This document shows, one piece after another, positions 1-10,103 of a stretch of 64,000 nt of DNA. Location of the stretch: positions 903,418 through 967,417 of the forward strand of contig NZ_JBBCAT010000001.1 in assembly GCF_037203705.1 (NCBI RefSeq), written 5' to 3'. The notes below the pieces were generated by a model. It worked only from the letters and a program-made list of their open reading frames with translations, was not told the DNA's origin and did no database searches. Numbering within the stretch: position 1 is the first letter of the stretch; each line of letters opens with the position of its first letter. Made by a program: the position numbers and the translations under genes. Origin of the DNA: Prosthecomicrobium sp. N25. GTDB lineage: Bacteria > Pseudomonadota > Alphaproteobacteria > Rhizobiales > Ancalomicrobiaceae.

Positions 1-1
1 C

Positions 2-2566
2 GCCCACCGCATCGTGCTGCTGCCCACCGCCATCGGCGCCGTGCTGATGGGCCTGTTCGCCCTCGACCTCGGCTTCGCCCTGACCGGCGTGGCGGCGACC
101 GGGCCGGCCCGCGGCGCCATGGAGATCCTGGCGACCGGTAAGGGCATCCGCATCGCCGTCGACCTCTTCGGCCTCGCGGTGGCGGGCGGGCTCTACATCG
201 TCCCGGCCTTCGCGGCCCTGCAGGCCTGGTCGGAAAAAACCCGCCGCGCCCGCGTCATCGCCGGCAACAACGTGCTGAACGCCGCCTTCATGACCGTCGG
301 TGCCGTGGTGACCGCCGCCCTGCAGGCCGCCGGCCTCGGCGTCGGCGGCATGTTCCTGCTGCTCGGCCTCGCCACCCTGGCGGCCGGCGTCCTGATCTTC
401 CGCACCCTGCCGACGAGCCCCTTCCGCGACCTCCTGTCGATCGTCTACCGCGCCATCTTCCGCCTGGAGGTGCGCGGCCTGGAGAACGTCGCCAAGGCCG
501 GCCCGCGCGCCATCGTGGCGCTCAATCACGTGAGCTTCTTGGACGCCGGCCTCGCCCTCTCGCTCCTCGAGCAGGAGCCGGTCTTCGCCATCGATTCCGG
601 CATCGCCCAGCGCTGGTGGGTGAAGCCCTTCCTGAAGATCACAAAGGCGATGCCGCTCGACCCGACGAAGCCGATGCAGACCCGCACGCTGATCCACGCG
701 GTCAAGAACGGCGACACGCTGATCATCTTCCCCGAAGGCCGCCTGACCGTCACCGGCTCGCTCATGAAGGTCTACGACGGCGCCGGCCTGATCGCCGACA
801 AGGCGGACGCCATGGTGGTCCCGGTCCGCATCGACGGCCTGGAGCGCACCCCCTTCACGCGTCTACAGCGCCACCAGATCCGCCGCCAGCTCTTCCCCAA
901 GGTGGTGGTCACCGTCCTGGAGCCGGTCAAGCTCGATGTCGCGCCGGAGCTGAAGGGCAAGGTCCGCCGCCAGGCCGCCGGCGCGGCGCTCTACCAGGTC
1001 ATGTCCGACCTCGTCTACCGGACCACCTCCATCGATCGGACGGTCTTCGCCGCGGTGGTCGAGGCCGCCACGCGCCAGGGCAAGGCCCGGGTCGCCGTCG
1101 ACGACCCGCTGACCGGCTCGCTCTCCTACCGCAAGCTCCTGGCCGGCGCGCGCGTGCTCGGCGAGAAGCTGACGGCCTTCGCCCCCGAGGGCGCCAATGT
1201 CGGCGTCCTGCTGCCGAACGCCAACGCGACCGCTGTCGTCGTCCTCGGCCTCATGTCGGCCGCGCGCGTGCCCGCCATGCTCAACTTCTCGGCCGGCGTC
1301 ACCAACGTGCTCGCCGCCTGCCGCGCCGCCAGGGTCGAGACCGTGGTCACCTCGCGCGCCTTCGTCGACAAGGGCCGCCTCCAGCCCCTCGCCGACGCGA
1401 TCGGGGCCGCCGGCCTCCGGATCGTCTGGCTCGAGGACGTTCGTCCGACCGTCACCCTGCAGGACCGCCTGCGCGGCCTGTGGCGCTGGCAGGAGCCGCT
1501 CGCCGCCCGCCGCCCCGACGAGCCTGCCGCGATCCTCTTCACCTCGGGCTCGGAGGGGACCCCGAAGGGCGTCGTCCTGTCCAGCCGGAACATGCTGGCG
1601 AACGCCGCCCAGGCCGCCGCCCGCATCGACTTCGGCCGCACCGACAAGGTGTTCAACGTGCTGCCGCTCTTCCACTCCTTCGGCCTGACGGTCGGCCTGG
1701 TCCTGCCGCTGGTGTCCGGGGTGCCGGTCTACCTCTACCCCTCGCCGCTGCACTACCGGATCGTCCCGGAGCTGGTCTACGGCACCAACGCCACGATCCT
1801 GTTCGGCACCGACACCTTCCTGGCCGGCTACGCCCGCTCCGCCCACCCCTACGACTTCCGCTCGATCCGCTACGTCGTGGCCGGCGCGGAGCCGGTGAAG
1901 GACTCGACCCGCCGGATCTGGATGGAGAAGTTCGGCCTGCGCATCCTGGAGGGCTACGGCGTGACCGAGGCCGCCCCGGTGGTCGCCATCAACACGCCGA
2001 TGTTCAATCGCTTCGGCACGGTCGGCCGCCTGCTGCCCGGCCTCGAGCACAGGCTCGAGCCCGTGCCGGGGGTCGAGGGCGCCGGGCGGCTCCTGATCCG
2101 CGGACCGAACATCATGCTGGGCTACCTCCGGGTCGAGAACCCGGGCGTGCTCGAGCCGCCCCACGAGGGCTGGTACGACACCGGCGACATCGTCGCCATC
2201 GACCGCGAGGGCTACGTCGCCATCAAGGGCCGTGCCAAGCGCTTCGCCAAGGTCGGCGGGGAGATGATCAGCCTGGCCGCGGTGGAGACGCTCGCCGCCG
2301 AACTCTGGCCCGACACGCTCTCGGCGGTCGCGACCGTGCCCGATCCGAAGAAGGGGGAGCGCCTCGTTTTGGTGACGACCCGCAAGGAGGCCGGGCGCGC
2401 CGAGTTCCAGGCCTACGCCAAGTCCAAGGGTGCCTCGGAACTGATGATCCCGTCCGAGTTCGTGGTCGTCGACAAGCTGCCGCTGCTCGGGTCCGGCAAG
2501 ACGGATTTCGTCGCGGTGACCCGGATGGTGCGGGAGCGCGCCGCGCTCACCGAGGCGGCGGCGTGA
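2..2566 (+). CDS. MFS-PlsC-acyl-ACP synthetase fusion (LplT/Aas-like), 5' truncated
   Basis: The frame is open to the window edge, so the N-terminus lies upstream. The visible part starts with about 130 residues of hydrophobic helices, consistent with the end of an MFS (LplT-like lysophospholipid flippase) domain. Next comes a PlsC acyltransferase domain with NHVSFLDAG (the HX4D motif) and FPEGRLTVTG. Last is an AMP-forming acyl-ACP/CoA synthetase domain with FTSGSEGTPKG, GYGVTEAAP and YDTGDI. In the Aas family these activities take up and re-acylate lysophospholipids in the inner membrane. Fusion of transporter, acyltransferase and ligase in one chain is known in proteobacteria. The exact acyl donor and lipid are inferred from the family. 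Confidence 0.9.
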   Translation, partial: AHRIVLLPTAIGAVLMGLFALDLGFALTGVAATGPARGAMEILATGKGIRIAVDLFGLAVAGGLYIVPAFAALQAWSEKTRRARVIAGNNVLNAAFMTVGAVVTAALQAAGLGVGGMFLLLGLATLAAGVLIFRTLPTSPFRDLLSIVYRAIFRLEVRGLENVAKAGPRAIVALNHVSFLDAGLALSLLEQEPVFAIDSGIAQRWWVKPFLKITKAMPLDPTKPMQTRTLIHAVKNGDTLIIFPEGRLTVTGSLMKVYDGAGLIADKADAMVVPVRIDGLERTPFTRLQRHQIRRQLFPKVVVTVLEPVKLDVAPELKGKVRRQAAGAALYQVMSDLVYRTTSIDRTVFAAVVEAATRQGKARVAVDDPLTGSLSYRKLLAGARVLGEKLTAFAPEGANVGVLLPNANATAVVVLGLMSAARVPAMLNFSAGVTNVLAACRAARVETVVTSRAFVDKGRLQPLADAIGAAGLRIVWLEDVRPTVTLQDRLRGLWRWQEPLAARRPDEPAAILFTSGSEGTPKGVVLSSRNMLANAAQAAARIDFGRTDKVFNVLPLFHSFGLTVGLVLPLVSGVPVYLYPSPLHYRIVPELVYGTNATILFGTDTFLAGYARSAHPYDFRSIRYVVAGAEPVKDSTRRIWMEKFGLRILEGYGVTEAAPVVAINTPMFNRFGTVGRLLPGLEHRLEPVPGVEGAGRLLIRGPNIMLGYLRVENPGVLEPPHEGWYDTGDIVAIDREGYVAIKGRAKRFAKVGGEMISLAAVETLAAELWPDTLSAVATVPDPKKGERLVLVTTRKEAGRAEFQAYAKSKGASELMIPSEFVVVDKLPLLGSGKTDFVAVTRMVRERAALTEAAA

Positions 2567-2572
2567 CGGTGG

Positions 2573-2788
2573 TCAGGCCTTGAAGGCACGGCGGGCGGCA
2601 CCCGCCGCGGTCCGCTTCAGGGCATGCTCGGGGACCGCGCGGTCGAAGGCCTCGTGCGTCCCGCGCACGTGATAGCGGCGCAGGTCGTTCTCCTCGGGCA
2701 GGACCCTGATGATCTTGCACTCCATCGAGGTGCGCAGCATGTCGTTGCTGTAGACGACCGTTTCGCCGACGGCGTAGAGGGGGCTCAT
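2573..2788 (-). CDS. Small conserved protein of unknown function (71 aa)
   Basis: A 71-residue protein beginning MSPLYAVGETVVYSND. I chose this ATG because GGAG sits seven bases upstream; a longer in-frame extension exists but is arginine/proline-rich and lacks such a site. The protein is soluble, with no signal peptide or membrane segment. Its pattern (V-G-x-x-V near the start, an I-R-V-L-P-E stretch, then Y-H-V-R-G) resembles small uncharacterised proteins common in Hyphomicrobiales. I know no function for them. It ends six bases after the stop of the convergent acyltransferase gene. Confidence 0.75.
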   Translation of the reverse strand: MSPLYAVGETVVYSNDMLRTSMECKIIRVLPEENDLRRYHVRGTHEAFDRAVPEHALKRTAAGAARRAFKA

Positions 2789-2850
2789 GGGGGGACTCCG
2801 GGTAAGAGGGGCCGGCGGAACCCGGCGCAGAAGGGCCCGGACACCGGCTC

Positions 2851-2892
2851 TGAAAAGAAAAAGGCCCCGCAGCCTTCGGGGCGCGGGGCCTT
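2851..2892 (-). terminator. Rho-independent terminator of the cold-shock gene
   Basis: Perfect 10-bp inverted repeat (2861-2870 with 2883-2892, AAGGCCCCGC and its complement) about 65 bases after the cold-shock stop. On the minus strand the stem is followed by a T-rich run (TTTTTCTTTTC). This is the clearest intrinsic terminator in the window. Confidence 0.85.
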
Positions 2893-2956
2893 CAGCGTGT
2901 CTCGGGCAGTGGGCGCCGCACCGAGGGGCTCGAGGCACCCCGGCGCGACATCGCGA

Positions 2957-3169
2957 TCAGCCCTGGACCTTGAGGTTGTCGGCAGAGGTCTTGCCGCTGC
3001 GACGGTCGGTGACCAGGTCGTAGTCGACCTTCTGGCCATCGCGGAGCTCGCGCAGGCCGGCGCGCTCCACCGCGCTGATGTGCACGAACGCGTCCTTACC
3101 GCCGTCGTCCGGCTGGATGAACCCGTAACCCTTATCGAAATTGAACCACTTCACAGTCCCCGAAGCCAT
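2957..3169 (-). CDS. cspA: Cold-shock protein, CspA family (70 aa)
   Basis: A complete 70-residue single cold-shock domain that starts MASGTVKWFN. It has the RNA-binding motifs KGYGFI (RNP1) and DAFVHIS (RNP2-like) and ends in a basic segment. The family binds single-stranded RNA and DNA and melts mRNA structure; some members are cold-induced and others constitutive. A strong AGGAGG ribosome site lies six bases before the ATG, and a T-tailed hairpin follows the gene, so it is probably monocistronic. Which paralogue this is cannot be told from one gene. Confidence 0.95.
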   Translation of the reverse strand: MASGTVKWFNFDKGYGFIQPDDGGKDAFVHISAVERAGLRELRDGQKVDYDLVTDRRSGKTSADNLKVQG

Positions 3170-3413
3170 GGGAACCTCCTTCGCTCGTCATGTGTGCTCG
3201 TCCGCAAGCGGACGGTCGAAAATCGCACTCTCAGTAGGCGATCGAGACTCAGCGCCACTGTTGAAGCGAAGAGCATAGATGCAGGCCAACCTATCGACGG
3301 GATTTACATGGACCCTTCCAGCTCGGAATACAAGGCGGCCGACCCAGAAATCGCGAAGGGGAGCGACCGCGCCCGATCGATAGGCCCGGTCGCGCGGCTC
3401 CGCCCGGGCGTCC

Positions 3414-4013
3414 TCAGCCCTTGAGCTTGGCCGCGATCTTCGTCACGTGCGCGCCCTGGTATCGCGCCCCCGCGAGCTCGATTTCGCTCGGCATGCGGCT
3501 GCCGTCGCCGCCCGTGATCGTCGAGGCGCCGTAGGGCGAGCCGCCCTTGATCTCGTCGAGACCGGTCTGCCCTGCGAAGGCGTAGGGCAGGCCGACCACC
3601 ACCATCCCGTGATGCATCAGGGTCGGAATGAAGGTCAGGATTGTCGATTCCTGCCCGCCGTGCTGCGTCGCCGTGGAGGTGAATACCGAGCCGACCTTGC
3701 CGATCAGGGCGCCGTTCGCCCACAGGCCGCCGGTCTGGTCGAGGAAGTTCCGCATCTGGGCCGTCATGTTGCCGAATCGCGTGCCCGTCCCAAAGATGAT
3801 GGCGTCGTACTGCGGCAGTTCGTCGACGGTCGCGATCGGGGCCGCCTGGTCGAGCTTGAAATGCGACTTCTGCGCAATCTCCAGCGGCACCAGCTCCGGC
3901 ACCCGCTTGATCGTCGCCTCGCCGCCCGCCTCGCGGACGCCCTCCGCGACCGCCTGCGCCATCGCCTCGATATGTCCGTAAGACGAATAGTAGAGCACCA
4001 GAACCTGGGTCAT
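3414..4013 (-). CDS. wrbA: NAD(P)H:quinone oxidoreductase WrbA
   Basis: 199 residues, the usual WrbA length. It starts with a flavodoxin-type phosphate-binding loop (YYSSYGHIE). [10 protein letters not shown] and [10 protein letters not shown] follow as FMN-contact segments of the family. WrbA is a cytosolic tetrameric FMN enzyme that reduces quinones by two electrons and so limits semiquinone and oxidative stress. The gene stands alone, divergent from the L,D-transpeptidase gene. wrbA belongs to general stress regulons in several bacteria, but I found no good EcfG site in front of this copy. Confidence 0.95.
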   Translation of the reverse strand: MTQVLVLYYSSYGHIEAMAQAVAEGVREAGGEATIKRVPELVPLEIAQKSHFKLDQAAPIATVDELPQYDAIIFGTGTRFGNMTAQMRNFLDQTGGLWANGALIGKVGSVFTSTATQHGGQESTILTFIPTLMHHGMVVVGLPYAFAGQTGLDEIKGGSPYGASTITGGDGSRMPSEIELAGARYQGAHVTKIAAKLKG

Positions 4014-4326
4014 CGCGTCTCTCCTCGGGGTCGTCGTCTATCGGTGAGGTCCGACCGGTCCCCGGCGATATGGCGCAGCACGAGCGGGGCGGGAACGCCC
4101 GGGCGGCTGGACGCATTGTTCGCAATTCCCCGACAATGGACCGGAACGCGGCACGGGCCTCCGGAACTGCGCCGCGGCGCCCGGTGTTCCGCCCGCGTTA
4201 ACGCTCGCTGTTGCTGGAATGCCATAAGTTGGACGGATCGTGACTTCGCCGCATTTCCGCAAGGATCCGGACCAACCCTCATGGCGTTGTCACCGGTACC
4301 TGAGACACCAGGAAGGGGAAACAAGA
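4014..4326. other. Divergent intergenic region wrbA / L,D-transpeptidase (313 bp)
   Basis: No gene is visible here. The region must hold the promoters of both divergent genes. It contains GGAAC at 4163-4167 followed 17 bases later by TGTT, an imperfect EcfG-like arrangement (consensus ends CGTT), which I do not count as a promoter. Nothing else stands out. Confidence 0.5.
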
Positions 4327-5004
4327 ATGTCCGGACGGTTCGGGATCTCGCGGCGTGTCTTCATCGCCGGCATGCCGCTGGCGCTCGCCGGCTGCCAGAC
4401 GGCGCGCATGGAGGGTCGGCCCGTCGTCGCGGCGCTGCCGCATGTGGACCCCTACTATGCCGAGATGTACGGCCCCCTGGACGACGGCCGCTTCACCGTG
4501 GCGGCGATGGACGTCTCCAGGATCGACCGCGAGTGGCTGCGCCAGCGCGTCGACTATGACGGTCCGGAGCGCCCGGGCACCGTGGTCGTCGACCCGGACG
4601 GCCGCCACCTCTACCTCGTCGGCGACGACGGCACCGCCATGCGGTACGGCATCGGCGTCGGCCGCGAGGGCTTCGCCTGGTCGGGTTCGGCCGTCATCAG
4701 GCGCAAGGCCGTATGGCCCACCTGGACCCCGCCGGCCGCCATGGTGGCCCGCGACGAACGCGCCCGCGAGTGGGCCTCCGGCATGCCGGGCGGCCCGGAA
4801 AATCCGCTCGGCGCCCGCGCCCTCTACCTCTACCAGGGCGACCGCGACACCCTCTACCGCATCCACGGCACCTCCGAGCCCTGGAGCATCGGCCAGGCCG
4901 TCTCGTCCGGCTGCATCCGCCTTTTCAACCACGACATCATCGACCTGCACCGCCGCGTCCCGACCGGCACGCGCGTGGTGGTGATGCCGAGCACGGGCGT
5001 CTGA
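4327..5004 (+). CDS. L,D-transpeptidase (YkuD domain), Tat-type lipoprotein
   Basis: 225 residues from the ATG that follows a GGAAGGGG ribosome site; a longer in-frame start lacks one. The N-terminus has a twin-arginine motif (SRRVFI), a short hydrophobic stretch and a lipobox (LAGC), so the mature protein should be lipidated at that cysteine. The YkuD catalytic motif is near the end: HGTSEPW, then SSGCIRL with the nucleophilic cysteine. L,D-transpeptidases form 3-3 peptidoglycan crosslinks or attach proteins to peptidoglycan in the periplasm. Export by Tat is inferred from the RR motif alone. Confidence 0.92.
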   Translation: MSGRFGISRRVFIAGMPLALAGCQTARMEGRPVVAALPHVDPYYAEMYGPLDDGRFTVAAMDVSRIDREWLRQRVDYDGPERPGTVVVDPDGRHLYLVGDDGTAMRYGIGVGREGFAWSGSAVIRRKAVWPTWTPPAAMVARDERAREWASGMPGGPENPLGARALYLYQGDRDTLYRIHGTSEPWSIGQAVSSGCIRLFNHDIIDLHRRVPTGTRVVVMPSTGV

Positions 5005-5070
5005 CGGCGCCGCGCCGGGCCGGCGATCCGGCGGCCGGCGTCACGGCCGCCCGGCCGATCCCCGGGCAGC

Positions 5071-6276
5071 TCAGCCGAGGGGCGCCCGGTGCAGCCGCCC
5101 GGCCTCGACCTCGAAGGCCTCGGCCCGCTCGCCGAGCGGGGCGAACACGGAGAGGTCCGTGCCCGTCATCCAGCATTGGCCGCCGAGCCGGTCGAGGACC
5201 TCGAAGAGCGCCGCCCGCCGGCGCTGGTCCAGATGGGCGGCGATCTCGTCGAGGAGGATGACCGGCGCCCGCCCGAGGGTCGCCCCGACGAGGCGGGCAT
5301 GGGCGAGCACCAGGCCGATCAGCAGGGCCTTCTGCTCGCCGGTCGACGAGAGTTCCGCCGGCATCGCCTTCGGCCCGTGCTGGACCCTGAGGTCCGCCCG
5401 GTGCGGCCCGTCGAGCGTGCGCCCGGAGGCCCGGTCGCGCGCCCGGCCCGCGGCCAGGATCTCCCGGTAGCGATCCTCGACGACCCCGGCCGGCCCGCCG
5501 GCCGCCGCCAGCGCCTCGAGTTCGCCTTCGAGCGCCAGCTCCGCATGCGGGAACGCGGCGGTCTCCTCCCGGGTCGCCGCGACGAGCCCGGCGAGGCACG
5601 ACACCGTCTCCACCCGCGCCGCCGCGATGGCCGCGCCGAGCTCCGCCATCTGGGCCTCGACGGCCCCGATCCAGGCGACGTCCCAGGCCTCCTCCTCGAG
5701 CAGCCGGTTGCGCCCGCGCATCGCCCGCTCGAAGGCCGAGACGCGGGACCCGTGCCCCGGATCGAGCGCCAGCACGAGCCGGTCGAGGAAGCGCCGCCGG
5801 TCCGACGCGGGGCCGGTGAAGAGACCGTCGGAGGCCGGCGTCAGCCAGAGAACGCGCACATGGTCGAGCATCGCCTCGGCGCTCCGGGCCGGCTCGCCGT
5901 CGATGCGCACCTTGCGCGCCGCGCCGTCCTCGTCGGGCTCCGTCACCCCCGTCCCGATCCGGACCTCGCCGTCCGGCCCCTCGAGGGTCGCCGCGACCGC
6001 GAAGCCGCCCGGCCCGCCCGCCCGCGCCATCTCGGCCTGCGTCGCACGCCGGAATCCGCGCCCGGGCGACAGGAGCGAGACGGCCTCCATGAGGTTGGTC
6101 TTGCCGGCCCCGTTCTCGCCCGCCAGCACCACGTGGCGCCCGTCGAGGTCGAGCGCGAGCGTCGCATAGTTGCGGAAGTCGGTCAGCCGCAGCCCGGTCA
6201 GCGCCACGCGCGCCGGCCGCGGCTCCGCCTCCGGTCCCGTCCCCGCCGCGCCGCGCCGGACCGGCAGGGCCGTCAT
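5071..6276 (-). CDS. recF: DNA replication and repair protein RecF
   Basis: 401 residues. Motifs are LTDFRNYATL near residue 30, Walker A GENGAGKT at 53-60, an SMC/ABC-type signature (LSSTGEQKAL) and Walker B (VILLDEIAAHLD). RecF loads RecA at single-strand gaps together with RecO and RecR and helps restart stalled forks. The start ATG overlaps the stop of the upstream DUF1192 gene by four bases (ATGA), indicating translational coupling. The N-terminus carries about 20 extra residues before the conserved strand. Unlike many bacteria, recF is not next to dnaN here, as is common in alphaproteobacteria. Confidence 0.95.
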   Translation of the reverse strand: MTALPVRRGAAGTGPEAEPRPARVALTGLRLTDFRNYATLALDLDGRHVVLAGENGAGKTNLMEAVSLLSPGRGFRRATQAEMARAGGPGGFAVAATLEGPDGEVRIGTGVTEPDEDGAARKVRIDGEPARSAEAMLDHVRVLWLTPASDGLFTGPASDRRRFLDRLVLALDPGHGSRVSAFERAMRGRNRLLEEEAWDVAWIGAVEAQMAELGAAIAAARVETVSCLAGLVAATREETAAFPHAELALEGELEALAAAGGPAGVVEDRYREILAAGRARDRASGRTLDGPHRADLRVQHGPKAMPAELSSTGEQKALLIGLVLAHARLVGATLGRAPVILLDEIAAHLDQRRRAALFEVLDRLGGQCWMTGTDLSVFAPLGERAEAFEVEAGRLHRAPLG

Positions 6277-6464
6277 ATCTTGAAGACCGAGTCCGCCGCG
6301 GACCGTGATTTCCGCCGCGCCTCGACGGCCGCCCTGAGCCGCGCGACCTCCGCCTCCAGGATCGCGATCCGCTCCTCCAGGTCCCCGACGGAGAGCAGCG
6401 ACAGGTCCTGCCCGACCTCGTGCGCCGGCTTCTTCTTCGGCCTGTCGTCCTCCAGGAAAGCCAT
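6273..6464 (-). CDS. DUF1192 family small coiled-coil protein
   Basis: 63 residues: a charged start (AFLEDDRPKKKP), then a heptad-like helix (VGDLEERIAILEAEVARLR) typical of DUF1192. The family is short and widespread in alphaproteobacteria; its function is not known to me. The stop codon overlaps the recF start (ATGA), so the two are cotranscribed and probably coupled. The coiled coil suggests dimerisation or docking to a partner. Confidence 0.85.
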   Translation of the reverse strand: MAFLEDDRPKKKPAHEVGQDLSLLSVGDLEERIAILEAEVARLRAAVEARRKSRSAADSVFKI

Positions 6465-6585
6465 CCGCGTCGTCTCCGCCTCTCGTCCCCGTCCAAGATA
6501 TACTGGCCGCCGCTTCGGGCCACAAATGGGCGGCCCGAAAGCCCGGCCCTTGGCGTCGCCGCGGCGGCTCGCCTATTTTCGTGCC

Positions 6586-7104
6586 ATGCCCGAGGTGATT
6601 CTCTACATCGCGCATTCGGTCGACGGCTTCATCGCCGACCGCGACGGCGGCATCGGCTTCCTGAAGCCCTTCGACGGCTGGGACTTCGGCTACGACGCCT
6701 TCTACGGACGCGTCGACGCCCTGGTGATGGGCCGGAAGACCTACCAGGACTGCCGCACCTTCCCGGAGTGGCCCTACCGCGGCCGCCCGGTCGTGGTCAT
6801 GACCAAGGGTCCGCCCCTCGACGGCGACGGCCTCGCCGTCTTCGACGATCGCACCCCGCAGGAGATCCTGATCGACCTGGAGCATGCCGGCCGCCGCCGC
6901 GTCTGGGTGGTCGGCGGCGGCGGACCGGTCCGCGCCTTCCTGGACGCCAAACTCCTGAAGCGGATCATCCTCTTCCAGATCCCGGTCATCCTCGGCAACG
7001 GCGCGCCGCTCTGGCCGCCGGGCCGGCGCAAGGTCGACCTGAAGCTCCGGCGTGCGACGACGCATCTGAACGGCGTGGTCGAAACCGAGTACGAAATCGG
7101 CTAG
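6586..7104 (+). CDS. Dihydrofolate reductase family protein (RibD C-terminal-like)
   Basis: 172 residues matching the stand-alone RibD_C/DHFR-like fold. It has an N-terminal strand and SVDGFIA, then VMGRKTY (cofactor-side helix), WVVGGGGPVRAFL (nucleotide-binding glycine motif) and FQIPVILGNGAPLWP. Such proteins are NADPH-dependent reductases of unknown substrate, distinct from true folA. No other riboflavin or folate gene is adjacent. The ATG was chosen because it begins the conserved first strand; the ribosome site is weak. Confidence 0.85.
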   Translation: MPEVILYIAHSVDGFIADRDGGIGFLKPFDGWDFGYDAFYGRVDALVMGRKTYQDCRTFPEWPYRGRPVVVMTKGPPLDGDGLAVFDDRTPQEILIDLEHAGRRRVWVVGGGGPVRAFLDAKLLKRIILFQIPVILGNGAPLWPPGRRKVDLKLRRATTHLNGVVETEYEIG

Positions 7105-7147
7105 ACCTCGGCTCCAACGCTTGTATGCCAGAGCCGGAGGACGCCCC

Positions 7148-8143
7148 ATGACCTTGCCGACCACCATGACCGCCATCGGCATCAAGGCGCCCGGTGGCCC
7201 CGAGGTGCTGGTCCCCGAAACCCGCCCCGTCCCGCAGCCGGGGCCCGGCGAGATCCTCGTCAAGGTGGCGGCCGCCGGCGTGAACCGCCCGGACGTCCTT
7301 CAGCGCGAGGGCGGCTATCCGCCGCCCACGGGCGCCTCCGACATCCCCGGCCTGGAGATCGCCGGCGAGGTCGCGGCCCTCGGCGAGGGTGCCGCGCGCT
7401 TCGCCCCCGGTGACCGCGTCACGGCACTCGTCGCCGGCGGGGGATATGCGGAATACGCCGTGGTGCACGAGTCGAACGCGATGCCCGTGCCGAAGGGCCT
7501 CGGCCTCATCGAGGCCGCCGCCATTCCGGAGACCTTCTTCACCGTCTGGTCGAACGTCTTCGACCGGGCCGGCCTGAAGCCGGGCGAGGTGTTCATGGTC
7601 CATGGCGGCACCTCCGGCATCGGCACCACCGCCATCCAGCTCGCCAAGGCGTTCGGGGCGACCGTCATCGCCACCGCCGGCTCGCCCGAGAAGTGCCAGG
7701 CCTGCCTTGACCTCGGCGCGGACCTCGCGGTGGACTACCGCCAGGAGGACTTCGTCAAGGCGGCCAAGGACTTCACCGGCCAGAAGGGGGTCGACGTGAT
7801 CCTCGACATGGTCGGCGGCGACTACATCGAGAAGAACCACGAGGCCGCCGCCGTGGAGGGCCGCATCGTCCAGATCGCCTTCCTCAAGGGGCCAAAGGTG
7901 ACGGTCAACTTCACCCGCATCATGCTGAAGCGGCTCGTCCACACCGGCTCCACGCTGCGCGCCCGCGACGTCGCCTTCAAGGCCGGCATCGCCCGCGCCC
8001 TGGAGGCGAAGGTGTGGCCCCTGATCGAGGCCGGCCGCGTCAAGGTCGTGCTGGATTCGACCTTCCCGCTCGCCGACGCCGCCAAGGCCCATGCCCGCAT
8101 GGAGACCAACGCCCATGTGGGCAAGATCGTGCTCACGGTCTGA
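7148..8143 (+). CDS. NAD(P)H quinone oxidoreductase, PIG3/QOR type (MDR superfamily)
   Basis: 331 residues. The zinc-free medium-chain dehydrogenase layout is clear: an N-terminal GroES-like domain with GVNRPDVLQREG (QOR family hallmark), GLEIAGEV and GDRVTALV, then a Rossmann domain with VHGGTSGIGTTAIQLA and DLGADLAVDY. These enzymes reduce quinones or enones with NADPH. The start ATG follows GGAGG; an upstream in-frame start (7121) has no site. It lies 43 bases after the RibD-like gene on the same strand and may share its transcript. Confidence 0.92.
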   Translation: MTLPTTMTAIGIKAPGGPEVLVPETRPVPQPGPGEILVKVAAAGVNRPDVLQREGGYPPPTGASDIPGLEIAGEVAALGEGAARFAPGDRVTALVAGGGYAEYAVVHESNAMPVPKGLGLIEAAAIPETFFTVWSNVFDRAGLKPGEVFMVHGGTSGIGTTAIQLAKAFGATVIATAGSPEKCQACLDLGADLAVDYRQEDFVKAAKDFTGQKGVDVILDMVGGDYIEKNHEAAAVEGRIVQIAFLKGPKVTVNFTRIMLKRLVHTGSTLRARDVAFKAGIARALEAKVWPLIEAGRVKVVLDSTFPLADAAKAHARMETNAHVGKIVLTV

Positions 8144-8266
8144 CGCGCGGCGCTCATTGCACCGATCGCGGCCAGCGCGTATATAGGCGGCGATCCCGTC
8201 ATCACTGACGATTTCAGGCTTTGCCCGGCGGCCGACCGGGCGGAGCAGCAAGGAGGGTTTGCCCCG

Positions 8267-8965
8267 ATGGCCACAGTGCCCAACACGCCGCTCATGCCGA
8301 AGGCCACCGCCGTTTGGCTGGTCGAGAATACCGGACTGAGCTTCGACCAGATCGCCGCCTTTTGCCGCCTGCACCCGCTCGAGGTGAAGGCCATCGCGGA
8401 CGGCGAGGCGGCACAGGGCATCAAGGGCCTCGACCCGGTCATCACCGGCCAGCTGACCCGCGAGGAGATCGAGCGCGTGCAGCGCGATCCGGCCGCCCGC
8501 CTGAAGCTCGCCGAGCGCAAGGTGCGCGTGCCCGAGCAGAAGCGCCGCGGACCGCGCTATACCCCGGTCTCGCGCCGCCAGGACCGGCCGAACGCCATCC
8601 TGTGGCTGATGCGCAATCATGCTGAGCTGAAAGACGCGGCCATCATGCGCCTCGTCGGCACCACCAAGACCACCATCCAGCAGATCCGCGAGCGCACCCA
8701 CTGGAACGCCGCCAACCTGACCCCGATGGACCCGGTGACGCTCGGTCTCTGCTCCCAGCTGGAACTCGACCTCGAAGTGGAGCGCGCCTCCAAGGGCGGC
8801 CCGCGCCGCGAGGAGGGCGATGCCGGCGCCCAGGTTCTGCTGCCCGTCGAGCAGACCACCGCCCCCGAGGCGCTCGAGGAGCAGGAGGAGAAGGAGCTCG
8901 ATGCGGACAAGATCTTCGCCAAGCTGAAGAGCCTCAAGGGCCCCGCCGAGGCCGAGGAGGAGTGA
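8267..8965 (+). CDS. trcR: Cell-cycle transcriptional regulator TrcR (DUF1013)
   Basis: 232 residues with the DUF1013 layout. An N-terminal segment (MPKATAVWLVENTGLSFDQIA) looks like a helix-turn-helix entry. A conserved middle follows with YTPVSRRQDRPNAILWL, KDAAIMRLVGTTKTTI and IRERTHWNAANL. The C-terminal tail is acidic (EEQEEKELDADKIF). The family is nearly universal in alphaproteobacteria and is annotated as the cell-cycle regulator TrcR; direct biochemical evidence is limited as far as I know. A strong AAGGAGG site precedes the ATG. Confidence 0.88.
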   Translation: MATVPNTPLMPKATAVWLVENTGLSFDQIAAFCRLHPLEVKAIADGEAAQGIKGLDPVITGQLTREEIERVQRDPAARLKLAERKVRVPEQKRRGPRYTPVSRRQDRPNAILWLMRNHAELKDAAIMRLVGTTKTTIQQIRERTHWNAANLTPMDPVTLGLCSQLELDLEVERASKGGPRREEGDAGAQVLLPVEQTTAPEALEEQEEKELDADKIFAKLKSLKGPAEAEEE

Positions 8966-8971
8966 GGCCGC

Positions 8972-8989
8972 CGGCCTCCCGGGAGGCCG
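8972..8989. terminator. Palindrome between convergent trcR and mtnA
   Basis: An 18-bp perfect palindrome (CGGCCTCCCGGGAGGCCG) fills the 30-bp gap between the two convergent stop codons. It could act as a bidirectional terminator stem, although there is no loop or T run. Confidence 0.4.
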
Positions 8990-8995
8990 CGACCC

Positions 8996-10087
<1,092 letters not shown>

Positions 10088-10103
10088 GCCACCCTCCCGC
10101 TCA

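Noticed and set aside
4163-4188. GGAAC-N17-TGTT upstream of the L,D-transpeptidase
   Set aside because: The -10 element deviates and it lies 140 bp from the start. Too weak to call an EcfG promoter.
5005-5070. GC-rich repeats between the L,D-transpeptidase and recF as a terminator
   Set aside because: Several short inverted repeats are possible in this composition but none forms a single convincing stem with a T run.
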